From: Tautonia marina
GTDB lineage: Bacteria; Planctomycetota; Planctomycetia; Isosphaerales; Isosphaeraceae
Direction of reading: 5' to 3'
DNA length: 64,000 nt
NCBI RefSeq assembly: GCF_009177065.1
Contig: NZ_WEZF01000002.1
Span: forward strand, 452,294 to 516,293
Shown here: positions 25,793 through 33,364 of the stretch, piece after piece
Numbering within the stretch: position 1 is the first letter of the stretch
Layout of the letters: each line of letters starts with the position of its first letter
The notes under the pieces: model-generated
Seen by the model: only the letters and a program-made list of their open reading frames with translations
What the model was told of the DNA's origin: nothing
Databases searched by the model: none
Translations under genes and position numbers: made by a program

Positions 25793-27229
25793 TCAGGACG
25801 ACGCCGAAGCGGAGCCTCGTCGGTGTGACAGCCATCGCCAGCCGTAGAAAAATGGCACACCGACGGCGATACTCGCGAGCGCCGCGATCGCTTCTTGCGG
25901 CTTCTCGATGCAGACCGCGATGGTCAATGACGAGGTCGCCGTCAGATAAATCGCCGGGACGACCGGATAGCCAGGCGTCCGGAACGGCCGGTGGAGGTCT
26001 GGTTGGCGGATCCGGAGCGCATAGACGGACGTGATCGTCAGCATCGAGAACAGCGCAAGGCCAACCCCCGCGTAAATGATGATTTGCTGAAACGTCCCGG
26101 TCCAGAGCAGGATGAGCGACCAGGAGATCTGCATCGCGGTCGCCACGGCCGGAGTCTGAGCGGTCCCGGTGAGTCGGGCAGCCACAGCGGGGAACTGACC
26201 GGCCCGCGCCATCGCATAGGCCACCCGAGGCCCGGTGAGGATGAAGGCGCTGAGCGAGGCGAGCAATGTCAGGCCGATGACTACCGACAGGGCCGCCCCG
26301 ATCCGGGGGCCAAAGAGTCGGGTCGAGGCAATCTCTGCGATCGGGGCCAGGCGACTCATCGGGCTGGGATCGCCCGCGGCCTCGGCCTGGGAAACGACCT
26401 CCGCCAGGTCGCTGGGCGTCACGGCGAGGGCATAGAAGAGGTTCATCGCCAGGTAGAGCACGACCACGCCGGCGATCCCCAGGAAGATCGCCTGGGGGAG
26501 CCTCCGCTGGGGATTTTCGACCTCTCCGGCGAGGTAGGCCGCCGCGTTCCATCCCGTATAGGAATAGTACACATAAACGAGCGATGCAAACGCGGCGAGG
26601 ACCAGGCTCCGATCGACCTGATCGACGGCCGGGGCATCGGCCAGGTTTTCCCAGCGTCCCCATCCCGCGGCAATCCCGGCGATCGCCAGGGTGGAGAGCA
26701 GGCCGATCTTGACGATCGTGGCAGCCCCATGCACGCCAACCGATCCTGTTCGGGTCCGGCCGTGCAGATGCCCGAACAACAGGATCAAGCCGGTCGCCAC
26801 CAGTCTCCGGCCGATCAGGGCCGTCTCCTCATCAAGCCCGAGCGGTCGGAGCAGGTACTCCCCGGCCGCGACCGAGGTCGCCGCGATCGGCGCTCCGAAG
26901 CCGATTAGAAAGGAGACCCATCCCGAGAGGAAGGCCGCCAGCGGACCATACGCCTCAAACAGGAAGACATAATCGCCCCCTGATCGAGGGATGGCCGCCG
27001 CCAGCTCGGAAAGCGACAGCGCGCCGCAGAGGGCGATCACCGCGCCGACCACCCAGAGGCCGAGCATCCAGGCGTTACTCCCCACCGCAAACGACGTATA
27101 GCCCGACGTCGTCAGCACTCCCGTGCCGACCATGCTCGAGACCACGACAAAGGTCGCCGTGGTCAGGCCATACGAGGTGGGCAGTTCCTTCGGGGCTTCG
27201 GTCGGTGAGTGCTCGTCAGGGGCAGCCAT
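25793..27229 (-). CDS. APC superfamily amino acid permease
   Basis: 478 residues with about 12 membrane segments. The first is STMVGTGVLTTSGY-like (VVSSMVGTGVL), the unwound helix 1 of APC transporters; IPRSGGDYVFLFEAYGPLAAF is the conserved loop after TM2, and GWNAAAYLAGEVENPQR is the TM6 signature. Imports an amino acid or amine by proton or substrate exchange; specificity not predictable. The start ATG shares one base with the stop of the methyltransferase upstream (TGATG), so the two are translationally coupled. Confidence 0.87.
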   Translation of the reverse strand: MAAPDEHSPTEAPKELPTSYGLTTATFVVVSSMVGTGVLTTSGYTSFAVGSNAWMLGLWVVGAVIALCGALSLSELAAAIPRSGGDYVFLFEAYGPLAAFLSGWVSFLIGFGAPIAATSVAAGEYLLRPLGLDEETALIGRRLVATGLILLFGHLHGRTRTGSVGVHGAATIVKIGLLSTLAIAGIAAGWGRWENLADAPAVDQVDRSLVLAAFASLVYVYYSYTGWNAAAYLAGEVENPQRRLPQAIFLGIAGVVVLYLAMNLFYALAVTPSDLAEVVSQAEAAGDPSPMSRLAPIAEIASTRLFGPRIGAALSVVIGLTLLASLSAFILTGPRVAYAMARAGQFPAVAARLTGTAQTPAVATAMQISWSLILLWTGTFQQIIIYAGVGLALFSMLTITSVYALRIRQPDLHRPFRTPGYPVVPAIYLTATSSLTIAVCIEKPQEAIAALASIAVGVPFFYGWRWLSHRRGSASASS

Positions 27230-27957
27230 CAGCGACGGGTCTCCGGAGTCGAGCCCGTCTGCTGGCCCTCTCGGACGAAGATGGTCATGAAGTTTTCCTC
27301 GAAGGGGGGAAGGTCGATTTCTTCCATGTCGATCGGCCGAAAGCCTGCCGAGGAGATTTCCTGGATAAAGGTCTGGGCGTCGGCTCGGACGTGTTCCATG
27401 ATGAAGGGCGAGCTGACCCCTTCGCGACGGTCAAAATCAATGACCACTAGCCGGGCACCCGGCTTCATGCTCCGATGGATCGAACCGAGGACGGCGGGCG
27501 GGTTTTCGAAGTGGTGGTAGGTGTCGCAGATGAACACCAGGTCGAGCGTCTCGGGCGGCAACTGGGTCGAGTCCTGGGTTCCGAGGACTGTGCAGACGTT
27601 GACGAGTGCTTGCTGCTGAGCCCGCCTGGCAATGAAGTTGAGAAAGTTCGGGGAGATGTCCACCGCAAAAACGGCCCCCTGCGCTCCCACGGCCTCGGCC
27701 ATCGGAATCGTGTAGAGTCCGGTCCCTGCCCCCACGTCGGCGACGCGCATTCCGGGTTGAATCTTGAGAATCTTCAGCACCTCGTCCCGCAGCGTGGCGA
27801 CCTCGCGCGACTCACTCTCGAAGCGCTCGACATACTGATCCACATCGGGATTGCGGAACGACTCGTTCAGTTCCGGTGGTGCGCCGGGCTTGTCCTGGGC
27901 TTCCGCGGTAACTGCAACGGAACCGATAAGCAGTGTGAGGGCGAGGAATCGAGTCAT
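27229..27957 (-). CDS. Class I SAM-dependent methyltransferase with signal peptide
   Basis: 242 residues. MTRFLALTLLIGSVAVTAEAQD is a clean Sec signal with an AEA cleavage site, followed by a short linker and a methyltransferase fold: motif I VADVGAGTGLYTIPMA, motif II VFAVDISPNF, and motif IV-like DLVFICDTYHHFENP. S-adenosylmethionine is not known to be abundant in the periplasm, so export of such a domain is odd; planctomycete cell plans may differ. It is the first gene of a two-gene unit with the APC permease. ATG 27957 was preferred over 27987. Confidence 0.83.
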   Translation of the reverse strand: MTRFLALTLLIGSVAVTAEAQDKPGAPPELNESFRNPDVDQYVERFESESREVATLRDEVLKILKIQPGMRVADVGAGTGLYTIPMAEAVGAQGAVFAVDISPNFLNFIARRAQQQALVNVCTVLGTQDSTQLPPETLDLVFICDTYHHFENPPAVLGSIHRSMKPGARLVVIDFDRREGVSSPFIMEHVRADAQTFIQEISSAGFRPIDMEEIDLPPFEENFMTIFVREGQQTGSTPETRR

Positions 27958-28169
27958 GAGGGCCTCGGGCGTTCCCATTCGGGCCAATGGGTGTGGAATG
28001 ATCCGCGTGCGGAGTTCCGTTCTAGCCGAGGCCCCGGCGGACTGTCCAGCGGTTGACGCTCCCGAGGACCTGGCAGTGGGCGGTTGTTGCCGGCGCGAAG
28101 GCTCACTAATCTTTCAAGAATCGGGACCGTCCCCCGACTGCCTTGTTTTGAAGATGGAGCCAACCGCCA

Positions 28170-29558
28170 ATGAGAACGAACATGAATCGTCGCGGCTTCC
28201 TGGGTGCCGGGGCAGCAACCCTCGGCTACTTCTACTCGGCCCCGGCCTACTCAGCCGCCCGCATGGGCCGCAAGCCGAACGAGACGCTCCGCTTCGCCGG
28301 CATCGGCGTGGGCGGGAAAGGAAGCAGCGACATTGACCAGGCCGGCAACCTCGGCGAGATCGTCGCGCTTTGCGACATCGACGAAGGCCACCTGGCCCCG
28401 AAAATCGCCAAGTGGCCCTCGGCGAAGGTCTTCTACGACTTCCGAGAGCTGCTTGACACGATGGAAAAGGAGATCGACGCCGTCACCGTCAGCACTCCGG
28501 ACCACACCCACGCCCTGCCGTCGGTCACGGCCATCCGCATGGGCAAGCACGTCTACTGCCAGAAGCCCCTGACGCAGACCGTCTTCGAGTCTCGCGTGCT
28601 GAAGGAAGAAGCCCGCAAGTACGGCGTCTGCACCCAGATGGGGAACCAGGGGTCGGCCGAGGACGGGCTCCGACGCGCCGTCGAGCTGATCCAGGACGGA
28701 CTCATCGGCCCGGTCACCGAGGTCCACGTCTGGACCAACCGGCCCGTCTGGCCCCAGGCCCCGACCATCACCGCCCGCCCGGACAAGGCCGACGTCTGGC
28801 CCGACGGCATCCACTGGGATCAGTTCATCGGCGGCGCTCCGCTGCGGCCGTTCGTGGAGAAGGTCTACCACCCGTTCAACTGGCGAGGCTGGTGGGACTA
28901 CGGCACCGGCGCCATCGGCGACATGGCCTGCCACACGGCCAACATGGCCTTCCGAGCCCTGAAACTGGCCCACCCGGTCGCCATCTCGGCCGAGAACGGT
29001 GAGCTGAACCCCGAGACCTTCCCCGCCTGGGCCCGCGTGAACATCGAGTTCCCCGCCCGAGGCGACATGCCCCCCGTGACCCTGACCTGGTACGAAGGCC
29101 GTCTGGACGGCGAACTCGTCCTGCCGCCGAAGGAGCTGCAAGCCAAGATCCTCTCGCCAGGCGAAAAACTGCCCGGCAGCGGCTCGATCCTCGTCGGCGA
29201 GAAGGGGATTCTCTATTCGCCGAACGACTACGGCGCCCGCTACCGCCTCCACCCGGAGGCCCTCGCCGAAGGCAAGAACCTCGAAACCCCCGAACGCCTG
29301 CCCAGCAATAACCGAGGCGACCAGGGCATGAAGAACGAGTGGGTCGAGGCCATCAAGGCCGGGAAACCCGAGATTGCCTACTCGAACTTCGATGAGGCCA
29401 GCCTGCTGACCGAGGCCTTCCTGCTCGGCAACGTCGCCATCCGAACCGGCAAGCGCCTGGAATGGGACGGCCCGGGGATGCAGGTCACTAACTATCCCGA
29501 AGCCAACAAACTGATCCAGACCGAGTACCGCCGCGGCTGGGAAGTGACCCGCTCGTAA
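28170..29558 (+). CDS. Tat-exported Gfo/Idh/MocA family oxidoreductase
   Basis: 462 residues. A Tat signal (NRRGFLGAGAATLGYFYSA) precedes an NAD(P)-binding Rossmann domain (LRFAGIGVGGKGSSDI, ALCDID) with the family motif CQKPLT (EKP equivalent), and a C-terminal alpha/beta substrate domain. Tat export allows the cofactor-loaded, folded enzyme to leave the cytoplasm. Such proteins are common in planctomycetes and act on sugars or sugar-derived glycans. ATG 28170 and ATG 28182 are both possible. A strong hairpin follows 26 bases after the stop. Confidence 0.88.
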   Translation: MRTNMNRRGFLGAGAATLGYFYSAPAYSAARMGRKPNETLRFAGIGVGGKGSSDIDQAGNLGEIVALCDIDEGHLAPKIAKWPSAKVFYDFRELLDTMEKEIDAVTVSTPDHTHALPSVTAIRMGKHVYCQKPLTQTVFESRVLKEEARKYGVCTQMGNQGSAEDGLRRAVELIQDGLIGPVTEVHVWTNRPVWPQAPTITARPDKADVWPDGIHWDQFIGGAPLRPFVEKVYHPFNWRGWWDYGTGAIGDMACHTANMAFRALKLAHPVAISAENGELNPETFPAWARVNIEFPARGDMPPVTLTWYEGRLDGELVLPPKELQAKILSPGEKLPGSGSILVGEKGILYSPNDYGARYRLHPEALAEGKNLETPERLPSNNRGDQGMKNEWVEAIKAGKPEIAYSNFDEASLLTEAFLLGNVAIRTGKRLEWDGPGMQVTNYPEANKLIQTEYRRGWEVTRS

Positions 29559-29583
29559 CACGCGAGCTTCACCACATCTAATT

Positions 29584-29617
29584 GCTCTTGTCGGCCCAAT
29601 CACGGGCCGACAAGAGC
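29584..29617. terminator. Strong hairpin after Tat Gfo/Idh gene
   Basis: GCTCTTGTCGGCCC pairs perfectly with GGGCCGACAAGAGC across a six-base loop, 26 bases after the stop. No T run follows, so it may act as an mRNA 3' end stabiliser or a factor-dependent stop. Confidence 0.65.
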
Positions 29618-29727
29618 GAATGACCAAGAATCGACGAACAACTACAATCGAACACGTTTTCTCTTCTGCAAAAAATTAAATACATACACAACACCACTCA
29701 CGAATCCCACTTGCCAAGTCGCCCAAT

Positions 29728-29756
29728 TCTGCCAGATCATCGGGCGTTACTATAAT
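29728..29756 (+). promoter_or_regulatory. Putative sigma70-type promoter of CAP-domain gene
   Basis: Perfect TATAAT at 29751-29756 in AT-rich DNA, rare in this high-GC window. The -35 region is weak: CTGCCA is the best match at 16 bases spacing. It would give a leader of about 185 bases. Confidence 0.4.
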
Positions 29757-29948
29757 AAGCGAATTCTCTCCGGTGGGGATAATTCCTCTTGCAACGAAGG
29801 GGAGCGTATCGTCATCCTTTTCGGATCGCCGTGGCGAAAGTGGCGGGGTTTGACCGAAGGACAATCCCGCCCCGATGTCCAAACGTGAGCGTCAGGGAGT
29901 GTCCCGCCGCCACGGCGAAGTACGGAGACCCGAGAGAATTACCACACG

Positions 29949-30749
29949 ATGATTGTTTTCAACCGCGTCCCTGTTCGAACGTCCGCCGTGCTTGGTCTGG
30001 CTCTGGCCATCACGGGATTTGCTCCTCGATCCGCTATGGCCTCGGCTGACCCCGTCTGGGGACTGCTCACGACCTTGATTCGAGGGGTCGTTCCCGACGA
30101 ACCGACGGCCCTCTCCGACGAAACCCTCCTGAACGAGTTGACGCGAGACGAGAACGACCTGCGACGAGTGATCGACGAAGGGGTTACACTCGCTCAGCAG
30201 CCGGTCCAGATGCAACCCGCCCAGACGTATCAGGTCCAACCGACCCAGCCCACCTACACGCCGCAATATTACTACTACTACCCCGCTCCGGCCCCGGTCG
30301 CGGGCTATCAGACCGTTCAGAACACGGTGAATGCCGCCGTGACCTACTGGACCGGCCAGCAGCCCATGCAGGCCGCCCCCGCGGCCCCTCAGCCGGCTGC
30401 CGCTCCGGCCGCCGCCGCGCCTGCTGCCCCGGCTACGACCCAGGGTGATCCGCACGGATTTACGGCCTGGCTCAACGGCATCCGAAGCCAGTACGGCCTG
30501 GCCCCGGTCGCTTACGACGAAAACCTGTCGGCGTGGGCAAACATGAACAATGCCCAGCAAAACAGTCGCGGCCTGGGCCACCACGTCATGGGGCCAGCTC
30601 GCCGACAAAACAGCGCCATGGGATCGGCCGCCAGCATCGGCGCTCAGTGGCTCGCCTCTCCTCCTCACGCCGCCGCCTTGCTCGATCCGTCGATCCGGAT
30701 GATCGGGATCGCGGGAATGGGGGCGTACTGGACCTTCAACGCCTACTGA
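29949..30749 (+). CDS. Exported CAP-domain (SCP/PR1-like) protein
   Basis: 266 residues. Signal peptide with cleavage near AMASA (about 36), a helical region, a Gln/Pro/Tyr-rich linker (about 75-160, with YYYYYP and poly-Ala/Pro), and a C-terminal CAP domain (about 165-266): FTAWLNGIRSQYGLAPVAYDENLSAWANMNN, GHHVMG, and the GSAASIGAQWLASPPHAAALLDP motif. CAP proteins are secreted and bind lipids or cell-wall ligands; bacterial roles are poorly known. The domain is shorter than average. It stands alone with its own promoter. Confidence 0.82.
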   Translation: MIVFNRVPVRTSAVLGLALAITGFAPRSAMASADPVWGLLTTLIRGVVPDEPTALSDETLLNELTRDENDLRRVIDEGVTLAQQPVQMQPAQTYQVQPTQPTYTPQYYYYYPAPAPVAGYQTVQNTVNAAVTYWTGQQPMQAAPAAPQPAAAPAAAAPAAPATTQGDPHGFTAWLNGIRSQYGLAPVAYDENLSAWANMNNAQQNSRGLGHHVMGPARRQNSAMGSAASIGAQWLASPPHAAALLDPSIRMIGIAGMGAYWTFNAY

Positions 30750-30792
30750 GCACGCCCTCACCATTGAGGCAACCGTGAAAGACAACCGCGAT

Positions 30793-30849
30793 CGAGAGTC
30801 TTCCAACTCTCGCGTCGTGGCTGACCGGGACACAGGGACGCGTCCCGGT
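30793..30849 (+). terminator. Two hairpins after CAP-domain gene
   Basis: CGAGAGT/ACTCTCG (30793-30812) and ACCGGGAC/GTCCCGGT (30824-30849). The second is followed by TCTTG only, so termination is likely but not certain. Confidence 0.45.
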
Positions 30850-31052
30850 TCTTGCCGAAATCGCTCCCTCCTTGCAGGGAGACACGCCTCCCTCACGAGC
30901 CTTCCCCCCGCGCGTTGCCTGCCGCTTTGACGCGACGCCATCCCTTGACCTTCCGGCTGGGACTCGGCAACGGTAACTCGCCGACGCGCGTCGATCACCT
31001 CAAGAACCCGGCCCCTCACCAACCACTTCTGAATCCGCGGAAGGCCAAGGGT

Positions 31053-31081
31053 TTCACCCCGACCGACTCGACCGCTATGAT
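31053..31081 (+). promoter_or_regulatory. Putative promoter of Rieske gene
   Basis: TTCACC, 17 bases, TATGAT. Each box has one or two mismatches to consensus. The predicted start would lie just before the two hairpins of the leader. Confidence 0.3.
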
Positions 31082-31090
31082 GGTGAATCG

Positions 31091-31135
31091 GTCGCCCGCA
31101 AGGGGCGACGCCGTCTCCCCATGACACGGGGACGG
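31091..31135 (+). promoter_or_regulatory. Paired hairpins in leader of Rieske gene
   Basis: GTCGCCC/GGGCGAC (31091-31109, five-base loop) is followed at once by CCGTCtCCCC/GGGGACGG (31111-31135). Together they would form the 5' end of the mRNA, 38 bases before the start codon; they could protect the transcript or regulate it. Confidence 0.4.
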
Positions 31136-31173
31136 AATCCATCCGTTGAATCGTCCGGATCTGGAGGCCGCTG

Positions 31174-31494
31174 GTGTCGACCGAAGACGAGCGTTTTCAT
31201 ACGGTCGCGAAAGTTGGAGAGATCCCTGAAGGTCAGGGGCGAGCATTCGATGTGGACGGGGTCATGGTCGCGGTCTTCCTCGACGGAGGGCAATACTACG
31301 CGATTGAGGACTACTGCCCCCACCAGGGAGCCCCGCTGAGTGACGGAATCGTCTACGATAAATCGGTCACCTGCACCTGGCACGGCTGGCGATTCGACCT
31401 TCAAGACGGCCGCCACCTCGAAGGATCTCGATCCCGGGTGCCAACCTTCCCGGTACGGGTCGTCGGCGATGAAATCCAGGTGAACATCGACTGA
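31174..31494 (+). CDS. Rieske [2Fe-2S] ferredoxin-like protein (NirD type)
   Basis: 106 residues, a single Rieske domain. The cluster ligands are in CPHQG and CTWHGW (Cys-x-His and Cys-x-x-His), 17 residues apart as in small soluble Rieske ferredoxins and NirD. Acts as a cytoplasmic electron carrier for an oxygenase or reductase not in the window. Start is GTG behind GGAGG at 7 bases. The following quinone oxidoreductase-like gene is 120 bases away and could be a functional partner. Confidence 0.9.
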   Translation: MSTEDERFHTVAKVGEIPEGQGRAFDVDGVMVAVFLDGGQYYAIEDYCPHQGAPLSDGIVYDKSVTCTWHGWRFDLQDGRHLEGSRSRVPTFPVRVVGDEIQVNID

Positions 31495-31614
31495 TCCTCT
31501 CATCGGAAACGCATATCCGATCGGTGGTTGCGCTCCGGTCCCGTCGGGTTGCCGGAGTCCGGAATCACCCGAAGACGGTGCCACCAGCCCACCCCAGCCA
31601 CGGGAGCCGCTCCC

Positions 31615-32616
31615 ATGCGAGCCGCCTATATCGAGTCGCACGGTGAAGCCTCGACCATCAAAGTCGGGGAGCTTCCAACCCCCACGCCGGGACCTGGCGA
31701 GGTGCTCGTCCGGGTCGGCGCGGCAGCCATCAACCCAATTGATCTGTACCTGCGATCAGGTCGGGTCGCCATGCCGATGAGCTTCCCTTACGTGGTCGGC
31801 ACCGATGTCGCCGGGACTGTTGAGGCGGTCGGTCCCGAGGTGACTCGATTTCGTCCCGGAGATCGTGTCTGGGGGTCGAATCAAGGGCTCCTCGGCCGCC
31901 AGGGGTCGGTGGCCGAGTACGTCTGCTCCGATGAACGATGGCTCTATTCGACCCCCCCCAAGCTGTCCGACGCCGAAGCCGCGTCGATGGCCCTGGTCGG
32001 AATCACCGCTCACCTCGGTCTGTTCGAGCGAGGGCACCTGAAGCCCCACGAAACTGTTTATGTGTCGGGGGGCGGCGGTGGGGTCGGCTCAATGGTCATT
32101 CAGATGGCCAAGGCCACCGGAGCCCGGGTCGCCACAACCGCCGGGCATGAGCCCACCCTCGAACTCTGTCGATCGCTCGGCGCCGATCTCGTCCTCAACT
32201 ACAAGACCGACGATGTGCCCGCCCGCCTCCGCGAGTGGTCCGAGGACGGCATCGACCTCTGGTACGAGACCCAGCGCGATCCCGACCTGATGACCATCGT
32301 CCCCCTGCTCCGCAAGCGAGGACGAGCCGTCCTCATGGCCGGTCGGGACGCCACCCCAAGCTTCCCCCTGGGCTCCTTCTATCCACGCAACTGCTCGATC
32401 CTTGGTTTCGCCATGTTCAATTATGAACCTGACGATCAGCTTACCTGTGCCGAGAACATGATTCGCTGGATTTCTCACGACCGACTCCGGCCGATCGTCG
32501 GCCGCACCTTCACGCTCGACCAGGCCGCCGAGGCCCAGCAATTCCTCGAAGACAACACCGTCGCAGGGGCGGGCACCCTCGTGGGGAAGGTCGTGATTAC
32601 GATCAACAACGCTTGA
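31615..32616 (+). CDS. Zinc-type alcohol dehydrogenase / quinone oxidoreductase family protein
   Basis: 333 residues, MDR superfamily. GroES-like N-terminal domain (MRAAYIESHGEAS, PTPGPGEVLVRVGAAAINPIDLYLRSG, PYVVGTDVAGTVEAVGPEV) then an NADP-binding Rossmann domain with VYVSGGGGGVGSMVIQMAKATGARV. Zinc ligands of true alcohol dehydrogenases are absent, so it is of the quinone oxidoreductase (QOR) kind. ATG 31615 fits the family start and follows CGGGAG. Confidence 0.87.
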   Translation: MRAAYIESHGEASTIKVGELPTPTPGPGEVLVRVGAAAINPIDLYLRSGRVAMPMSFPYVVGTDVAGTVEAVGPEVTRFRPGDRVWGSNQGLLGRQGSVAEYVCSDERWLYSTPPKLSDAEAASMALVGITAHLGLFERGHLKPHETVYVSGGGGGVGSMVIQMAKATGARVATTAGHEPTLELCRSLGADLVLNYKTDDVPARLREWSEDGIDLWYETQRDPDLMTIVPLLRKRGRAVLMAGRDATPSFPLGSFYPRNCSILGFAMFNYEPDDQLTCAENMIRWISHDRLRPIVGRTFTLDQAAEAQQFLEDNTVAGAGTLVGKVVITINNA

Positions 32617-32658
32617 CCATTTCAATCAAGCTAATGACGATTGCCTTCGGCATTCGCG

Positions 32659-33348
32659 TCATTGCGGTTCGATCGCCTGATCAATCCGAACTGCCTCGAT
32701 CGCCTGAAAACTGACCGGGCCAAACGGGAGGACACGGAAGTCCTTCACCGATTGGCACCGCAGCCCCGCCTCGTCAAAATAGCGCCGGTAGTCGTAGATC
32801 GGATGGAGCGGGACCAACCCCATCGCCCAGTACAACGCGATGCCAACCCCGTTGTAGGCTCGATGAATCGCTCGATGCACAAGCGGTCCCGAGGGGACCG
32901 CGACATCGGCAATCAACAGCCTTCCCCCCGGCCGAACCAGGCTGGCCAGGTGGCGGAGCATCCGACGCATCGGGCCGCGCTCAAAGCAATTCAAGAAGAA
33001 GTTCGCGGCTACCACGTCGTAAGCTCCCTTGCGGTCGTGGTCGAACACATCGCCGCGAATGAACTCGGCCGTATGCCCCGCGCGCTCAACCTTCGATCGA
33101 GCGCGGCGCAACATGCGATCCGAGAGGTCGATACAGGTCAGTTCCACATCTCGGGAGGCCGCAAGGACGGCATCCTCGCCTGCCCCCACTCCCACATACA
33201 GCACTCGATCGCCACGGTTCAGGAACTCCAGTTGCGATGCCTTGGCCGCCTCGATCTGACCGAGCGAATACAACCGCGCCAGCGGTTCATAAAACCAGGC
33301 AGTGCGGTCGAAGCCACCCGAGGGTCTCTCGGAAGCCGAGGAGGACAT
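32659..33348 (-). CDS. SAM-dependent methyltransferase in NRPS-like operon
   Basis: 229 residues. Motif I VLYVGVGAGEDAVLAAS, motif II LTCIDLSDRMLRRA, motif III RGDVFDHD, motif IV DVVAANFFLNCF: a class I methyltransferase of the UbiE/small-molecule type. ATG 33348 lies 16 bases after the NRPS-like stop and is preceded by GAGAAGGGA. Likely O-, N- or C-methylates the product of the synthetase; the position is a guess. Confidence 0.85.
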   Translation of the reverse strand: MSSSASERPSGGFDRTAWFYEPLARLYSLGQIEAAKASQLEFLNRGDRVLYVGVGAGEDAVLAASRDVELTCIDLSDRMLRRARSKVERAGHTAEFIRGDVFDHDRKGAYDVVAANFFLNCFERGPMRRMLRHLASLVRPGGRLLIADVAVPSGPLVHRAIHRAYNGVGIALYWAMGLVPLHPIYDYRRYFDEAGLRCQSVKDFRVLPFGPVSFQAIEAVRIDQAIEPQ

Positions 33349-33364
33349 CGCGCGTGATCCCTTC

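Larger units (their letters stand above)
29559..29948. other. Intergenic region: terminator, AT-rich promoter, structured leader
   Basis: Contains the hairpin at 29584-29617, an unusually AT-rich stretch (29641-29700), a TATAAT box at 29751-29756, and a leader of about 190 bases with hairpins (29843-29872 GGCGGG/CCCGCC; CGCCGccaCGGCG at about 29907-29919) before the CAP-domain gene. No gene seen. Confidence 0.6.
30750..31173. other. Intergenic region with hairpins and candidate promoter
   Basis: Two hairpins follow the CAP gene (30793-30812 and 30824-30849). The right part holds a TATGAT box (31076-31081) and two adjacent hairpins (31091-31135) upstream of the Rieske gene. No gene seen. Confidence 0.6.

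Noticed and set aside
24663..26663. 666-codon minus-strand frame
   Set aside because: Antisense to the hydroxyacid dehydrogenase and overlapping the permease in the wrong frame; low-complexity composition.
29883..29940. Cobalamin riboswitch
   Set aside because: Only the GGAGACC box matches; the upstream core of the aptamer is missing and the gene has no B12 link.
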